Source: Trichuris trichiura
Taxonomy: Eukaryota > Nematoda > Enoplea > Trichinellida > Trichuridae
Assembly (NCBI GenBank): GCA_037903355.1
Contig: JBAJFE010000026.1
Coordinates: forward strand, 4,898,001 to 4,962,000
DNA length: 64,000 bases
Direction of reading: 5' to 3'
The stretch's first letter is position 1, and every line of letters starts with the position of its first letter. This document shows, piece by piece, positions 14,801 through 25,230 of this stretch. A program made the translations under genes and the position numbers. A model generated the notes under the pieces. It was not told the origin of the DNA. It made no database searches and saw only the letters and a program-made list of their open reading frames with translations.

Positions 14801-17800
14801 TGGAAACAGCTTCCTGCTCTGTAGGCATGCACCCACAAGATTCCACAAATCATTACACAGAACAATAGACGCACTTGAGCAAAGAAATGAATCCATTTTA
14901 TACCTTGGAGAATAGATTACAACGACTAGCAACCAGCAGGTCAATTTTCTGCATCGCTTTTAGCTTGCACAGGTCAAGGCGTTGCTTATTTCGTCTAACT
15001 TGCGCTTGCACTTTACGATACTGTTCAAGCTGTTTGAAAATATCTGGGTCCAGCTGACGAGAGACGTCGCCCATCCAAAGCAATGATCCTCGATATCTCT
15101 GGCGTGCCATTTCCGTTCCGTCTACTGAGCTAGCACAATCTGCTACCGCTCGATCAGTGAATACTTCGAGATCAGCATAAAGGCGTGCAAGAGGTAGCCG
15201 CAAAGCAAGCCTTAAACAGATGATCAAAATTTACCTATGATTGACTCTTTGTTGATAGAAATCATAGTATTTTGCCCACTCACTAAATCATGCAAGCTGA
15301 GGCATTAACATTACCGTTGTTGAGCTGTGTAGCTTTGGGCACGTCCCACAGATGCCATTATTTTACCAGCTTGAGTATTGTCCGCCCTACCCTCGCGCTT
15401 CAAAAATCGTCCGAATGCGTTTTCTGCCTGCGCCAGTTCTAAAAACATTTCAAATTCATTGAGCCTTATAACACCAAAACTTAGCATTTAAAAGACAGCC
15501 TAGTTCTGCTTAAGCAACTGCATATTTTCCAAACGTAAAACCAACTCGCCTATCACAGTGAATTCAACTGTTTCGAATTTTGCTGAACAGAGCTGTAATT
15601 ATTGACAGTCGCTCAACAAATGGACGCGCGTAAAAGGCAATAACGAAGCCGTCACAGCAACGGACAGCCGATTATTACTGAAGGATTTCACTTGAGTCAG
15701 TGAAATCCCTGTGCATGCGCAGGCAAAATCTAAAGCTTTGGGCAAACATTCTTTCCTTAAAAAACGATGGAGAAAGCATTAGTATTAACACATCTAACTC
15801 CAGCCTTCAGGGACGAACAGACTGAGAATCATTAATAAAGCAACCGGACGAAGCCTACGGATATCCTAAGAGAACATGTAGATCGTACGGACCCCACCAA
15901 AGTAGATCGCTTGGAAAACTAAGGAAACCTGAGTGAAACAGTATTGATCTATTCGAAAAAAATAGTGTCTTGTAACGGGTGTACAGGTTTTCCCCATAAC
16001 AGTTATGGTGAGCCCGTTTAAAAACAAACGATTAAGACATGTCGCAGCCTTTGAGACCTCTTGGTCTTGCCTTCAACGTAATAGGTTGGTGTTAGTTCTG
16101 TAAATCTATTACGTCTTATGTTCCTCTTTCTGCAATAACTGGGTATACTGTAATTTCTGTGATGACAGATTTGCTTTTATTAACAGAACTTTAATCTTCA
16201 AAAATCTATGCCTGCCTTCACGGAAATGATTTCCGTGAACATCTTAGGATAGCCACTGCTACTCTGAAGTGCTAACACACATTTTGACTGTCTAACTAAC
16301 CAATCCACTAACTTATGAACATATTACAACCTTAAACCACATAACCTGACACAAAATAAAGTTTATGGCCAACGTAAACATGGAATTCCAGAACACGTCA
16401 CATTGAAAAATGGAAGAGGAACGGCTCAACATGTCTTATATCCATAAAAGCGAAAAAAGCAACGTTATCACTTCACTTCCCAAAGTTCAATCACGTGCCG
16501 ATTTGCCATATGTTCTTTGACTACAGAGGCTGTTGTCGACTAATAGCAGAAGCTGACTGCTTCGAAAAAAAGTGACGATAAAAGCAATGAAATAAAAGAA
16601 CGTTTTTTAATGGCCACATAAGTTTGCACGTTCAATTACTTCAATTACAATTAGCACGTTTACTTGGAAAAAAGTGCCAGAGCTTACGGGATACCTTTGA
16701 TTCTTTACACAAGGGATGTTCGGAAAGTTCCCGAAAAGACGGTGCAGTGCCTAACAGGACACAAACGGATGGACGAAAACATGTTTAATCTTATCTCCGT
16801 TAACCTCAGACTTGTACGGAGAGGTAGCCTTATCGGACGCTGCGCCAGTGTGGTTACAAGATGCTGCTAAAGTAATCGTTTTTCTCACGATATGGAAAAT
16901 TTTCGTTTTGAGGGCAGAGCTAACATTAAATTTCCATCCAAGTTTGGTTGGCAGCCGAGGAGGTTTAGTCAACCATTGCAGCAGGTTTACTAAAGTAGTG
17001 CACCATCTAAATCGGTTGTTTATGAGTGGATAAGGCGTTTCAGAAAGGGCAGAGAGGCCATTGAAGACGACCGGAGAGCGGGAAGACCAGCAACTGCAAC
17101 GAGTAAAGGAACCGTGGCCCCTGTCCCCAACCTACAGGAAGGAGACCGCAGAATTACTACCAGGATGATTTGAAAACAGGATGCTTCGTAACGGGATGTT
17201 TCGTGGTATAGTAGATCTTCTATTTCTTTCCCCGTTTTTTATCTGTGGTAAGCTCTGTAACTAAACGAAACAACTACTCTACCAATAGATGGATGAGCAT
17301 CCATCATCCATCCGTTGGTAGAGCAGTTGTTTCGTTTAATTACAGATACGAACACAGACAAAAACAAGAAAAGCCGTACTACCAAAACCATGAAAGCAGC
17401 ATTGCAAAAATTAAAGACCGCACTGGCAACAGAACGGCGTGGCAAGTTGCACATCGGTGTCCTTTTCCATCATGATAACGCTTCGGCTCATTCGTCAAGG
17501 ACTGTGAAGACTGTTCTTCGTGAGTTTCGGTGGGAAGTCATTCCACACCTGCCCTAGAGTCCAGATGTTGCCCTGTTAAACTTTTTCTTTTTCCAAAAGT
17601 TGAAAGAACATTTAACACGCACGCTGTTCGAGTTAGTGGCTAACGTGAAACGCGCAGTCTCGATTTAGTGCAATAAACAGCATTCGGGATTCCACAAGGA
17701 AGGTATGCGGAGGTAGAGACACCGTCTGCAGAAGTGCCTAGAGGTTAACGGAAGATACATTGATAAATCAGTTTGACATCATTGCAAATAAAATTTTTAT

Positions 17801-20800
17801 TTAATTTTTCCGGGAACTTTTCGAACAAACCTCGAACGTTCTTATCATCTGTTCGTCTAATCTCATTTCATTTCACTTTTTTCCATTGCCTTGACTGCCT
17901 GCATACGTGCACAGGTCAAGGCGTTCGCAAGCAACAACTTTTGCAAACGAGAAAGACTAAGCTCATTTTTTTGGTTCCATATTGGCAATGTCAATTTCAA
18001 ATTTCTCAGTGCTGGACAGTCGATCGAGGTGAACTACTTTTGCCATCGACTTGAAACCGACACGGCAAAACTGCTGGGAAAAAGGTCGGTATTGCTGAAC
18101 AAACGTAGCGAGGTTCTCTTGTAGGATAACGCAATAACATACATGGCAAGAAAACGCTGTAAAAAATTAGCGAACTGAACAACGAGCCCCGGCCCCATCC
18201 ATTATATTCATCGGACCTTCGCCAATAAATCAGCATTTTTTTATGCAGCCGGAGCTGTAGATTGCGCAAATCAGGCCCCTCTGGAAAATGGCATCATCCA
18301 GTTTCTTGAACCTACAGAACTCGCCTTCTACTATACCATTACGAAAGCACCTGTAGTTACGTTGGAAACCCCGCACTGATGCTTTCGGCTTTTATTTTTA
18401 ACCAAAATCTTGATTCTATTTGTAGTAAAGCCGTTTTGAATATTTTAACCAAAATGTCTTAAAACTTTTTGTTAGGCTCAATAATTATGATTTAAGCCAA
18501 GCTACGTTTAAACTATCAAAAAACTTTCCAGTGTAGAAGCATAAACGTTTATTTAGACCAGTGATGGACAGGAGGGCTAAATTAATCTTTCGATCCGATA
18601 AGAAGAAAATGATTTTTCAATCAGCGAAACTTTTTGTAAATGTAACTTCTTGGTACGGAACCGTGTAGTTTCGAGTTTCTTTTATGAGTCTCGAGTTTTT
18701 ACGAGTTTCGAGTCGCTTTTATGTCGAGTTTCTTTTACGGAAAGTTTGTCCCGTTGATAATATTTTTATTATTCCGGAGCTTTCGGGTCAAACGAGACCT
18801 GTCTTCAGCGGTATTAATATAAAGCAATGAAGTAACGAGACCTGTCTTCAGCGGTATTAATATAAAGCAATGAAGTAACGAACACCGTGAATTTTCGTTA
18901 CTTCATTGCTTCATATTAATACCGCTGAAGACGGGTCTCGTTTGACCCGAAAGCTCCGGAATAATAAAAATATTATCAACGGGACAAACTTTCCGTAAAA
19001 GAAACTCGACAATCAGCAAAACTATCGCTAAAATGCAAATTCTTTTGACGACCAAATCAGCGTTATTAAGAAACAAGTAACCTTAAAATGTGAATCTTAT
19101 ACACTCAGCGTAGTAAGGAACGATTCTAAAAAAGCAAAAATGCTGTATTACCACAAATGGCGTCTTGGTAGTTCTCTATGCAAAGCAGTAGATGGTTGCA
19201 CGTACTTTTGACGGACTCATAAACCTAAAACAACTTGGTCCAGCCATGAAGCACAAAATGATGTCGGGTAAGCATCAAGAAAGCTGACAATATAAGAAAT
19301 AACGCTTGTCTGTCCATTCAAAATCACACCATTATGATTAGAAAATGCTCGTTTAGCATGAATAGAAAATTTCAGTTTTAATTGCCCTATTCCATACTCA
19401 CTGTACAGCAACGACGGTATTGAGACGGTTACTCAAAGTGTTGAACTACAGCAATGCTCTCTATGCATGCACATTATAAAGCCATAAGTGCATTGGAAAA
19501 GCAACTCGTAGTCGTCTGTACCAAACTGTTTCGTACAGAAATGTTGGAAAATTAAAACGCAAGCGCAATAAGCCAGAACAATTAGACGAATGCCATTTTC
19601 TTTAACCAAACGATAATTATGTTACATTTCAAAGAAAAGTTCAATTTTTCAAAATTCTCAAGGTGGCTGACTATAATTAAAGTTAACGCTAAAACACAAA
19701 GTAACCACTTAACAGGGTAGAGAAATACATGACAGCCAATCAGTCCGATTACGTGCAGAAACAAATAACACATAAATCCATTTATCTTAAGAACTTTCAT
19801 AAACCTTAATTCTTGTCGCTTTCCGTAATACGGATTCAAGATGTTTTAAGATGACGTAGTACGTACGAAGAAATTTTTAGGAGCAGACAAAAAGTCGAAA
19901 CAGCTGAAAAATTAAACCGCTGCAAAGCATTCACATTTTCTAACAGAGTATTTCCTTCCCAGCCTAAAGAGTCGACGGTACACTCGCCCTTTCTGCGTAG
20001 AAGAGGAGCGAACAATAGAAAAACTAAAGGAAACGACGTTCGAAAAGCCATTTGCTCCCTGTACTTCATAACGCATCACGGCAATGTTCCCGTTTTATAA
20101 CAGACATTTATCGAAAGCAAATTCACAGCTTCCGCATCTGCCTGGTCCGTCGTCAACTAGCTAAGCTGACAGCAGATCAGTTATAATCCAAAAGTTCTCA
20201 GCTTTCGCCTAAAACAAAACGGAAGATTTGCCGACTTATGTTACGAAGCTACGCAGTCCCGTTCCGAGCCATTTATACATAAAATGAACTTGAACTATGA
20301 CAATATAGACACAGCAATGCTTGGGTTTTTCTTCGGCGATGAAATCATCATTACAATGAAATATCATAAACTCAAAGAGAATAACACTAAATCAGCTTTA
20401 CCATCTTCGGGAATGCGAAAGAAACAAATGTTCCTGTGCAAACTACCGACAAGCCAGTAAAGCGAAAAATACTCAACCCAGTTGAACTCAGACAAATTCT
20501 CCAAGCAAATTTATTACTTAAAATCCTCAACTCCAGCATGGGAGAAGCTTCTCGCTCTCATGGATTGAAGCAAAGCTTGCTTAAAAATTGAAAATGATGC
20601 CAATTTTGGGGAAGCACTGCCAATGAAAGTTTTGCTGCTTCAGGTAACATGTCGTTGCATCAAAAAGCAAAATGATAATAATGCTAAAAATTGCGTATTA
20701 GTGACAGGTTGAGAAAAGCTTTACGGTGATACAAGACGGATTAATTCATGAAAAAAACTAATGATTGCTCAAAGCTGTTCGGGAAAAGTGTCAGAAACGT

Positions 20801-23573
20801 TGCACGACAGTTTATGCACGAGTAAAAAGACATCAGCCTAAACAAACAGTAAAAAGTGGGCGACCGATAAGAGCACGGCATTACGAATTTCTATATGCTA
20901 AAATAATAAAATACGAACGAACAAAACTTTTGACATCAGTTATGTGACGGCCGCTCTTATCGCAATACACTTCATATATACATCTACACGCAACAGAGGG
21001 CACAATATTACCAATGCAGCAATTTCGTTTAGAAATTCAGATGAGATTGCCAATGCTATGTGCACTTAAGGAAGAAAAATGCCAGATGCAACAGTCAGCA
21101 CCACAATGAAACTATATTGACCCGCTGGGATGATAAGGGTACTTTCAGCTGTTGAAAATGGCTATTTCATTGACTGACCAAAGTTGGGGAATGACATTTA
21201 ATGGTGGAGGGCAGCAGGAGAGCAAATCCATACGTAAGACAAAGGGAATGAAAAATATATAGTTATTACAAGTTTAATAATTACTAGGTAAAAGCAGAAG
21301 GATTGCAAAATGTCAAGTGCTTGTGAAAAGGTCGTTTTGTTGGCATGTTTCGCCTTATGCTGATCTTGCGAACATAAAAAAGCTCATTCTGGATCACCTA
21401 GGAACAAGGATCTTCCAGGATCAAATCAAGCCAAGGATAATAAGCACAGAACCTAAAAGAACAGTAAATCTTCAAACAAGCCTTGACGACATCTCAGGGA
21501 TGTCAATTTTATCGAACGCATCAGCATTTATCAAAGAAACCGAGAAGCTCACGTTTCCCAATGCGCTTAGCAACTGCTAGCTGACAATATTGTCGTCATA
21601 CAAGGTCAGGATGCCAAATGCTCAGACATCAGCCGGTTCATACGAAACAAGCAAGAAAAAACAGGATTTAGCATTGTGAGACTCAAAAATTATAAAATTA
21701 GGAAACTGGAGAAAAGTATGAGACGAAAAACGTCTAAGAATCTGGCAAATACGTTCGCGCGCACATTGTAGCAACTACGCGCTCGTACATAGGCGGAGAG
21801 CTTTTTTTCAAAAGCACAAGTGCATATGAAACTTGCTACTCAGTTACTTAGACAAGATTGTTAACTTCCATTTATGAAAGAAACAATCGATTCTTCCTAG
21901 AAGTAGTACCTATAGCAAATTATACATGGAGAGCATTCGCACAATGGAAAGGTTCTTTTCAAGTCTAGAAAATGCAAGCTTACTACTTTCTTTCACGTGG
22001 TCAAATGACTCACGCAAACGAAGGAGAGCAGTTGCCTTGCAATAATTCAGTAGCAGTCACGCTTCTGAGCAGAGATATGCTGGTTGAAAAAGTATATACC
22101 TGCTGTGAATTTGCCAACCTTTTCCTTTCATAAATATCTCCTACCACACACCTCCGTGCAACGGTCAAAGATGAAATTTCTGTCAAGCACTGCAGCACGG
22201 CTAAGCAGCTGAAAATTACATCCTCACCCAGAGAATTCAGATTGTAGGCATAACGCTCCGGAAGAAGTCATATGAATTCATTGTGCTTTGTTACAACCAA
22301 TTGTAGTGTTAGGAAAGGCTTCTCGCCGACAAGATTTGGAGCTTTCAGAATCCTTATAGTCGCATCGCCAGCACCGAGAAGGATCGTCAATGAGGGGACA
22401 ATAAGAAAGCCCCGCCGGCTCAGCATTTTCTCAATAAATATTTTTTCCATCAGAATATCTGGCCGCCACAAAATAGAGTAAATGCAAGTCATTGTACTTC
22501 AGAAACTATGCACGACACATTTCTGCTCTTTCTGGCATTGTCTGAACGCTTTCCATACATAAGTCAGCTGATCATCTAGAAAAGCTCAGCTAGTGGATTA
22601 GCTACACTTTTAAACCATTATTCTGCGTACTGAATGAAAGCTAACTGGTGCAGACGAATCGCTTGTTCATGTATTTTAATAGAAAAAAATTTTACAGCCA
22701 AATGCCTTTTCTTCTCATTTATTACGACAAAGTCTGCTATTCGGCTGACAAAACGTAGCTCTTAATACATGCTATAACTATACATCAGACGAGCTCTAAA
22801 AGAGTAGTTAAACTTAGCCGGCAATTACACGAAGGATTCTTTTCAGCTACAATTGTTTTCTTCCCCTCTTTATTGGCCCTATACTGTTGTTTCTTTCCAT
22901 CGCGTCTGTGAAAGAAAACATATTGCCACACATGAGCTCAACAATGGAACTGCTTCTTCCAAGAACAATTTTAAACAAGCTGCCTTGTCTCTGCCTGACT
23001 TTAAACTGTCGCTAACGGAGATTAATGCAGCTTAACAAACAAATTATTTTCTATTGATGCTGTCATAAACGAGATGGTCGAAGGAGGCAGAAACACTGCC
23101 TTGACATGTGCAAAGTAGAAAATATTCCAATAAGAACGGAAATACCGTTTCAAATGCTATTATGCTCGGTGCTGTGATAAAAAACAATGGCAATAGACCA
23201 GCTGGCCGTCTGCAAAGTATTAATACAGCCAAGAAATCTAGCCTTAACTGGCACTGGCTAGCCCCCATTGGGCGAAGAGGAGGAAAAGACGGTTAAAGAA
23301 TCGTTAATGCTTTGCCACGGTGACACACCTACGCATAATGCATGAAATGCTCTTTTTACGTCATCAGTTAAATAACGGTATTACTCATTTGCTGCCAAAC
23401 TCTTCGTCACCTGCACTTTCATATCCAACTCAGCGTCTGAAGCCACAAGATATTCGTCTTCTTTTTGGCCAAGTCGCCTGCGGAAAGTTTGTCTGGTCGT
23501 CCAGTACTGCTGACGAAGTTTCTCCATCGTCGAACAATTCTCCTTCACTTCGTCCAGTGGCTCGAAAAAGTCA
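2819..23573 (-). CDS. ICA1: ICA1/ICA69 (ric-19) homologue, ten coding exons
   Basis: ICA69-family proteins carry an AH/BAR-like (arfaptin homology) domain and act at Golgi and secretory-vesicle membranes with Rab2 and PICK1. Exons on the minus strand: 23573-23411 (ATG at 23527), 22189-22100, 15427-15315, 15210-14904, 12787-12671, 12502-12411, 12352-12249, 10272-10192, 7794-7739, 2863-2819 (TAA). The introns have GT-AG ends and phases agree at every join (0,0,2,0,0,2,1,1,0), giving about 373 residues. Diagnostic pieces are GQKEDEYLVASDAELD in the first exon, AENAFGRFLKREG, YRGSLLWMGDVSRQLDPD, SRCNLF, and FLRFWDKT with KGYQYYEFTLLK. The AH-domain exons match the family closely. The last four exons (from 12352 down) rest on splice signals, phase and coding look, so they are less certain. 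Further exons may lie between 7739 and 2863. Vertebrate ICA1 is longer, with more N-terminal and C-terminal sequence. Confidence 0.9.
8265..8740. mobile_element. Non-autonomous hAT element (MITE-like), 476 bp
   Basis: The left end reads CAGGGGAGGGAAC and the right end is its imperfect inverse (GTTCCCCACTCCCTG). The element is bounded by a perfect 8-bp direct repeat, ATATAGAT, at 8257-8264 and 8741-8748. Eight-bp duplications and CAGGGG-type ends are the hallmark of hAT transposons. The subterminal string CCGCGGGCCG is also typical of this group. It has no transposase. It lies in an ICA1 intron. Confidence 0.85.
12671..12787 (-). CDS. ICA1: ICA1 AH-domain exon
   Basis: This 117-bp exon has acceptor TTCTAG and donor AAG|GTAAGC, phase 0 at both ends, and 39 codons. 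The peptide begins LMTSYQYGFLRFWDKT and ends KGYQYYEFTLLK. It aligns end to end with the C-terminal helix of the ICA69 AH domain. It has no methionine start of its own, so it is invisible to simple open-frame calls. Confidence 0.9.
14297..14619. mobile_element. Palindromic PLE-terminus fragment with hammerhead-like hairpin
   Basis: Arms of about 120 bp (14297-14418 and 14498-14619) are inverted copies. Both contain a GGGTGGATGAGCG-like block next to GAGCAATTGTTTCG. The spacer holds a 30-nt minus-strand motif (14479-14450): CTGACGAC, stem GGAAC, loop, stem GTTCC, GAAAGC. Flanking segments GTACC and GGTAC could pair as an outer stem. It lies in the intron between ICA1 exons 14904 and 12787. Assignment to Penelope-like elements rests on the shared motif and the block seen again near 30.4 kb. 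Confidence 0.6.
14450..14479 (-). ncRNA. Hammerhead-like hairpin, covarying stem
   Basis: The minus strand reads CTGACGAC, stem GGAAC, loop TAGAGC, stem GTTCC, GAAAGC. Length and core match the 18.9-kb copy, while the stem bases differ and still pair. The triplet next to the core (UCA with UGA) and GUACC with GGUAC could form an outer stem I with an internal loop. The expected NUH cleavage triplet is not clear. Confidence 0.6.
14904..15427 (-). CDS. ICA1: ICA1 AH-domain exons (15427-15315 and 15210-14904)
   Basis: Two exons flank a 104-bp intron. The first ends in CG (phase 2, donor GTAATG) and the second starts with the G that completes an arginine codon. Together they encode AENAFGRFLKREG through YTAQQR, then LALRLPLARLYADLEVF, YRGSLLWMGDVSRQLDPD and IDLLVASRCNLFSK. 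This is the best-conserved core of the arfaptin-homology domain. The acceptor of the first exon is taken as CAG before 15427, because it restores phase and gives the family's spacing. An upstream TAG acceptor at 15439 would not be in phase. Confidence 0.92.
16708..17840 (+). pseudogene. Degenerate mariner transposon
   Basis: This is a dead mariner-family DNA transposon. The terminal inverted repeats share TGTTCGGAAAGTTCCCG (left) and CGGGAACTTTTCGAACA (right). A left TA (16706-16707) would be the target dinucleotide; the right limit is approximate. Transposase remnants read EGRANIKF and YEWIRRFRKGREAIEDDRR (N-terminal helix-turn-helix), then GVLFHHDNASAHSSRTVK and FFFFQKLKEHL (region of the second catalytic aspartate). 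The segment between them, where the first catalytic aspartate should be, is replaced by a palindrome at about 17250-17345. Stops and frameshifts occur throughout. Confidence 0.8.
17250..17345. repeat. Inverted repeat inside the mariner remnant
   Basis: Arms of about 39 bp surround a short centre. Each holds a GAAACAACTxCTCTACCAA-like string followed by GATGGATG. The same block occurs, diverged, in the 14.3-kb element and near 28.49 and 30.38 kb. It therefore looks like a fragment of the same PLE-related family inserted into the mariner. Confidence 0.55.
18723..19011. mobile_element. Head-to-head PLE pseudo-LTR palindrome
   Basis: Two inverted copies of a PLE terminal segment meet near 18880-18900. 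Each arm contains TTTCCGTAAAAGAAACTC, AATAATAAAAATATTATC and the 30-nt motif (18808-18779 on minus; 18925-18954 on plus). The left arm has an extra 43-bp direct duplication (from 18793 and from 18836). Flanking bases 18634-18660 match the region coding the first residues of the intact PLE near 37.95 kb, in a decayed state. It lies in the 6.7-kb ICA1 intron. Confidence 0.75.
18925..18954 (+). ncRNA. Hammerhead-like hairpin (PLE)
   Basis: The sequence is CTGAAGAC, stem GGGTC, loop TCGTTT, stem GACCC, then GAAAGC. CUGANGA and GAAA are the two conserved core strings of hammerhead ribozymes, with stem II between them. An extra C sits before the stem compared with the textbook core. I could not place a convincing stem III plus NUH cleavage site, so activity is unproven. 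The opposite arm of the palindrome carries the same motif on the minus strand. Confidence 0.6.
23411..23573 (-). CDS. ICA1: ICA1 first coding exon
   Basis: The acceptor TTTTTAG ends at 23574 and the donor CAG|GTGACG follows 23411. The first in-frame ATG is at 23527 and opens MEKLRQQYWTTRQTFRRR, followed by the family motif KEDEYLVASDAELD. The frame stays open upstream into the preceding exon but has no ATG there, so this methionine is the likely start. This makes the protein about 20 residues shorter at the N-terminus than vertebrate ICA1. Confidence 0.85.
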
Positions 23574-23673
23574 CTAAAAACCGCACGTGAACAACGCCTA
23601 CGCAGCCAGCTTGTTTACCGGTGAGGCATTGGCATACGTCGAATACCGCCGGCTGGGTTTGCCTTTTGCTCAC

Positions 23674-23760
23674 CTGAGTGGGTTGATCGAGAAAAATCGA
23701 ATCAAACTGAACAAGTCAAAGAACAATGGTGACTACCATTGAAACAAAGAGCATGGCTTA
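23674..23760 (-). other. Probable 5' untranslated exon of the ICA1 homologue
   Basis: A strong donor, CAG|GTGAGC, follows position 23674. It is separated by a 100-bp intron from the acceptor at 23574. The exon has no ATG in the joined frame, and a stop lies upstream, so it would be noncoding. The 5' limit is not visible; 23760 is a placeholder. Its transcription start would lie about 0.6 kb from the end of the ZFAND coding region. Confidence 0.45.
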
Positions 23761-24353
23761 AGTGCGGTGAAACACTTTATTCCAATTGCGGTGTTTACAA
23801 GAAAAAAAAGAAAAAATGGGAAGACTAAAACTGCTCAGAATATTGGCCAGTGTAGTCAGAAAGAAAGGGAACATAGAAATAAATTTGGGAAAACCATCAG
23901 TGATCTACGTAGGGCCACACGCTATGCCGACGAAATTGGCGACGATCGAAAACGCGGGCTCGCCGTTCGTTTGCTTAAACAACGGACTGCTTCGTATGTT
24001 TCGAAAGCGTAGGCAATGAGGAAAAGACGAAGAGGTCAAACAAAATAAAGTCAAATCAAGAAAGAAAATTGAAACTGTAAAGTTGATGCGTAAATTCCAT
24101 GGGGAATAAGCTGAGCTGGGAAACACACGAGCAAAAAAAGTAGGGTCGACGAACCGAAAAGGTGACGAAATTGCCATCTTCCGGAACGCGCGCACGATTG
24201 ATGATAATTACAGACATGTTACGGTCAATAAAAAGCGGGATATGCTGCGCGATAACGTTTACATCCCTAAAAGCCAGCTTGGATTGAATAGCCAAATGGA
24301 AAAACGAGTTGTTCATAGCGTTTGCCAATTAAGCTCTAGACGCTGGCTACGGT

Positions 24354-25230
24354 CTAGAACTTCTGAATCTTCTCAGACTGAATCACAGGGTTGTTTCTAC
24401 GGATCTCCTCCGCCCCAGCAGCACGATAGTCGTAGTTGCATTCATGCGTATCCGAGTAACGGTGCAGAGCACAAAAGATTCCACCACATCGACATTCCAT
24501 TCCTAAAAGGCATAGAAGAGCGTACAAGGTGGCGACAGCACAAACCGATTACCTGTAAGGCCGACTCGCTTTCGACATTTTCCGCAACGATTCGGTTTCT
24601 TTGCAGATCGTCCTGGGTCAGGATCCGCGCTAGCGTTGCTACTCAAGGATGAAGATGAGGATGACACGACAAGAGAACCACCGGAATAGACCGTGCCTTT
24701 ATCTACCGCAGCCACCGTATCGACAATGGTGCTCGGTGAAAAAGCCTGAAAATCAATAACAACACTGGCATAAATAGGTTTAGAAGTGGCATAGATGTTT
24801 GGCACCTTGTCTTCCTTACAAACAACATCGCTATTTCCAGATGTCGTCGCCACGGTACTATTCTTGTCTCCTTCACCTCCTATAGTCATTGCTTCTCCGC
24901 TGGCAGGCGCTGCTGCTGGCGCTGCGGGTGCTTCAGGAACAGCAGTTTCATCCACCTTGACACCTAAGCAAGGAAAATGTAGTGCTTCAGTCGACTGCTA
25001 CGTAGGTAAAGGCAACATTTCTCGTCGAAGAATACTGATGTAGAACAAACACAAATATGTTGCTCACCTGGAATTGACGTTCCTACGTTCGTGCAGTTTC
25101 CGGATTTGCTACGCTTCAGTGACTCCTTAAAGCACTTTGAGCAAAGCCCATCGTTCGCGGATGATCCGTAGAAGCCACAGCCGCTGCGACAAAGAGCAGG
25201 ATGCGTTGGCTGATTCATGTCTTGTTCCAT
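24354..25230 (-). CDS. A20/AN1 zinc-finger protein (ZFAND5/6-like), three exons
   Basis: ZFAND5/6 proteins bind ubiquitin chains through an N-terminal A20 finger and a C-terminal AN1 finger, and act in proteasome delivery, stress and NF-kB control. Exons: 25230-25068, 24963-24553, 24502-24354. The introns are 104 and 50 bp, GT-AG, both phase 1. The protein is 240 residues; family members are about 210. A20 reads [10 protein letters not shown] with C-x3-C-x11-C-x2-C near residues 14-33. A long Ala/Pro-rich then Ser-rich linker follows. AN1 begins [14 protein letters not shown] and continues across the last intron with [19 protein letters not shown], so all zinc ligands are present. It ends in an EKIQKF tail typical of the family. 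A start at the second methionine (MNQ) is possible but less likely. The gene looks intact. Confidence 0.95.

Noticed and set aside
20278..21600. Frames with basic, HTH-like or polyprotein-like strings considered as a retroelement relic
   Set aside because: No catalytic motif, terminal repeat or target duplication could be found; matches were impressionistic only.
22268..22492. Overlapping open frames on both strands near 22.3-22.5 kb
   Set aside because: There is no family resemblance, and the neighbouring ICA1 exon (22189-22100) explains the coding signal; phase matching does not need another exon here.
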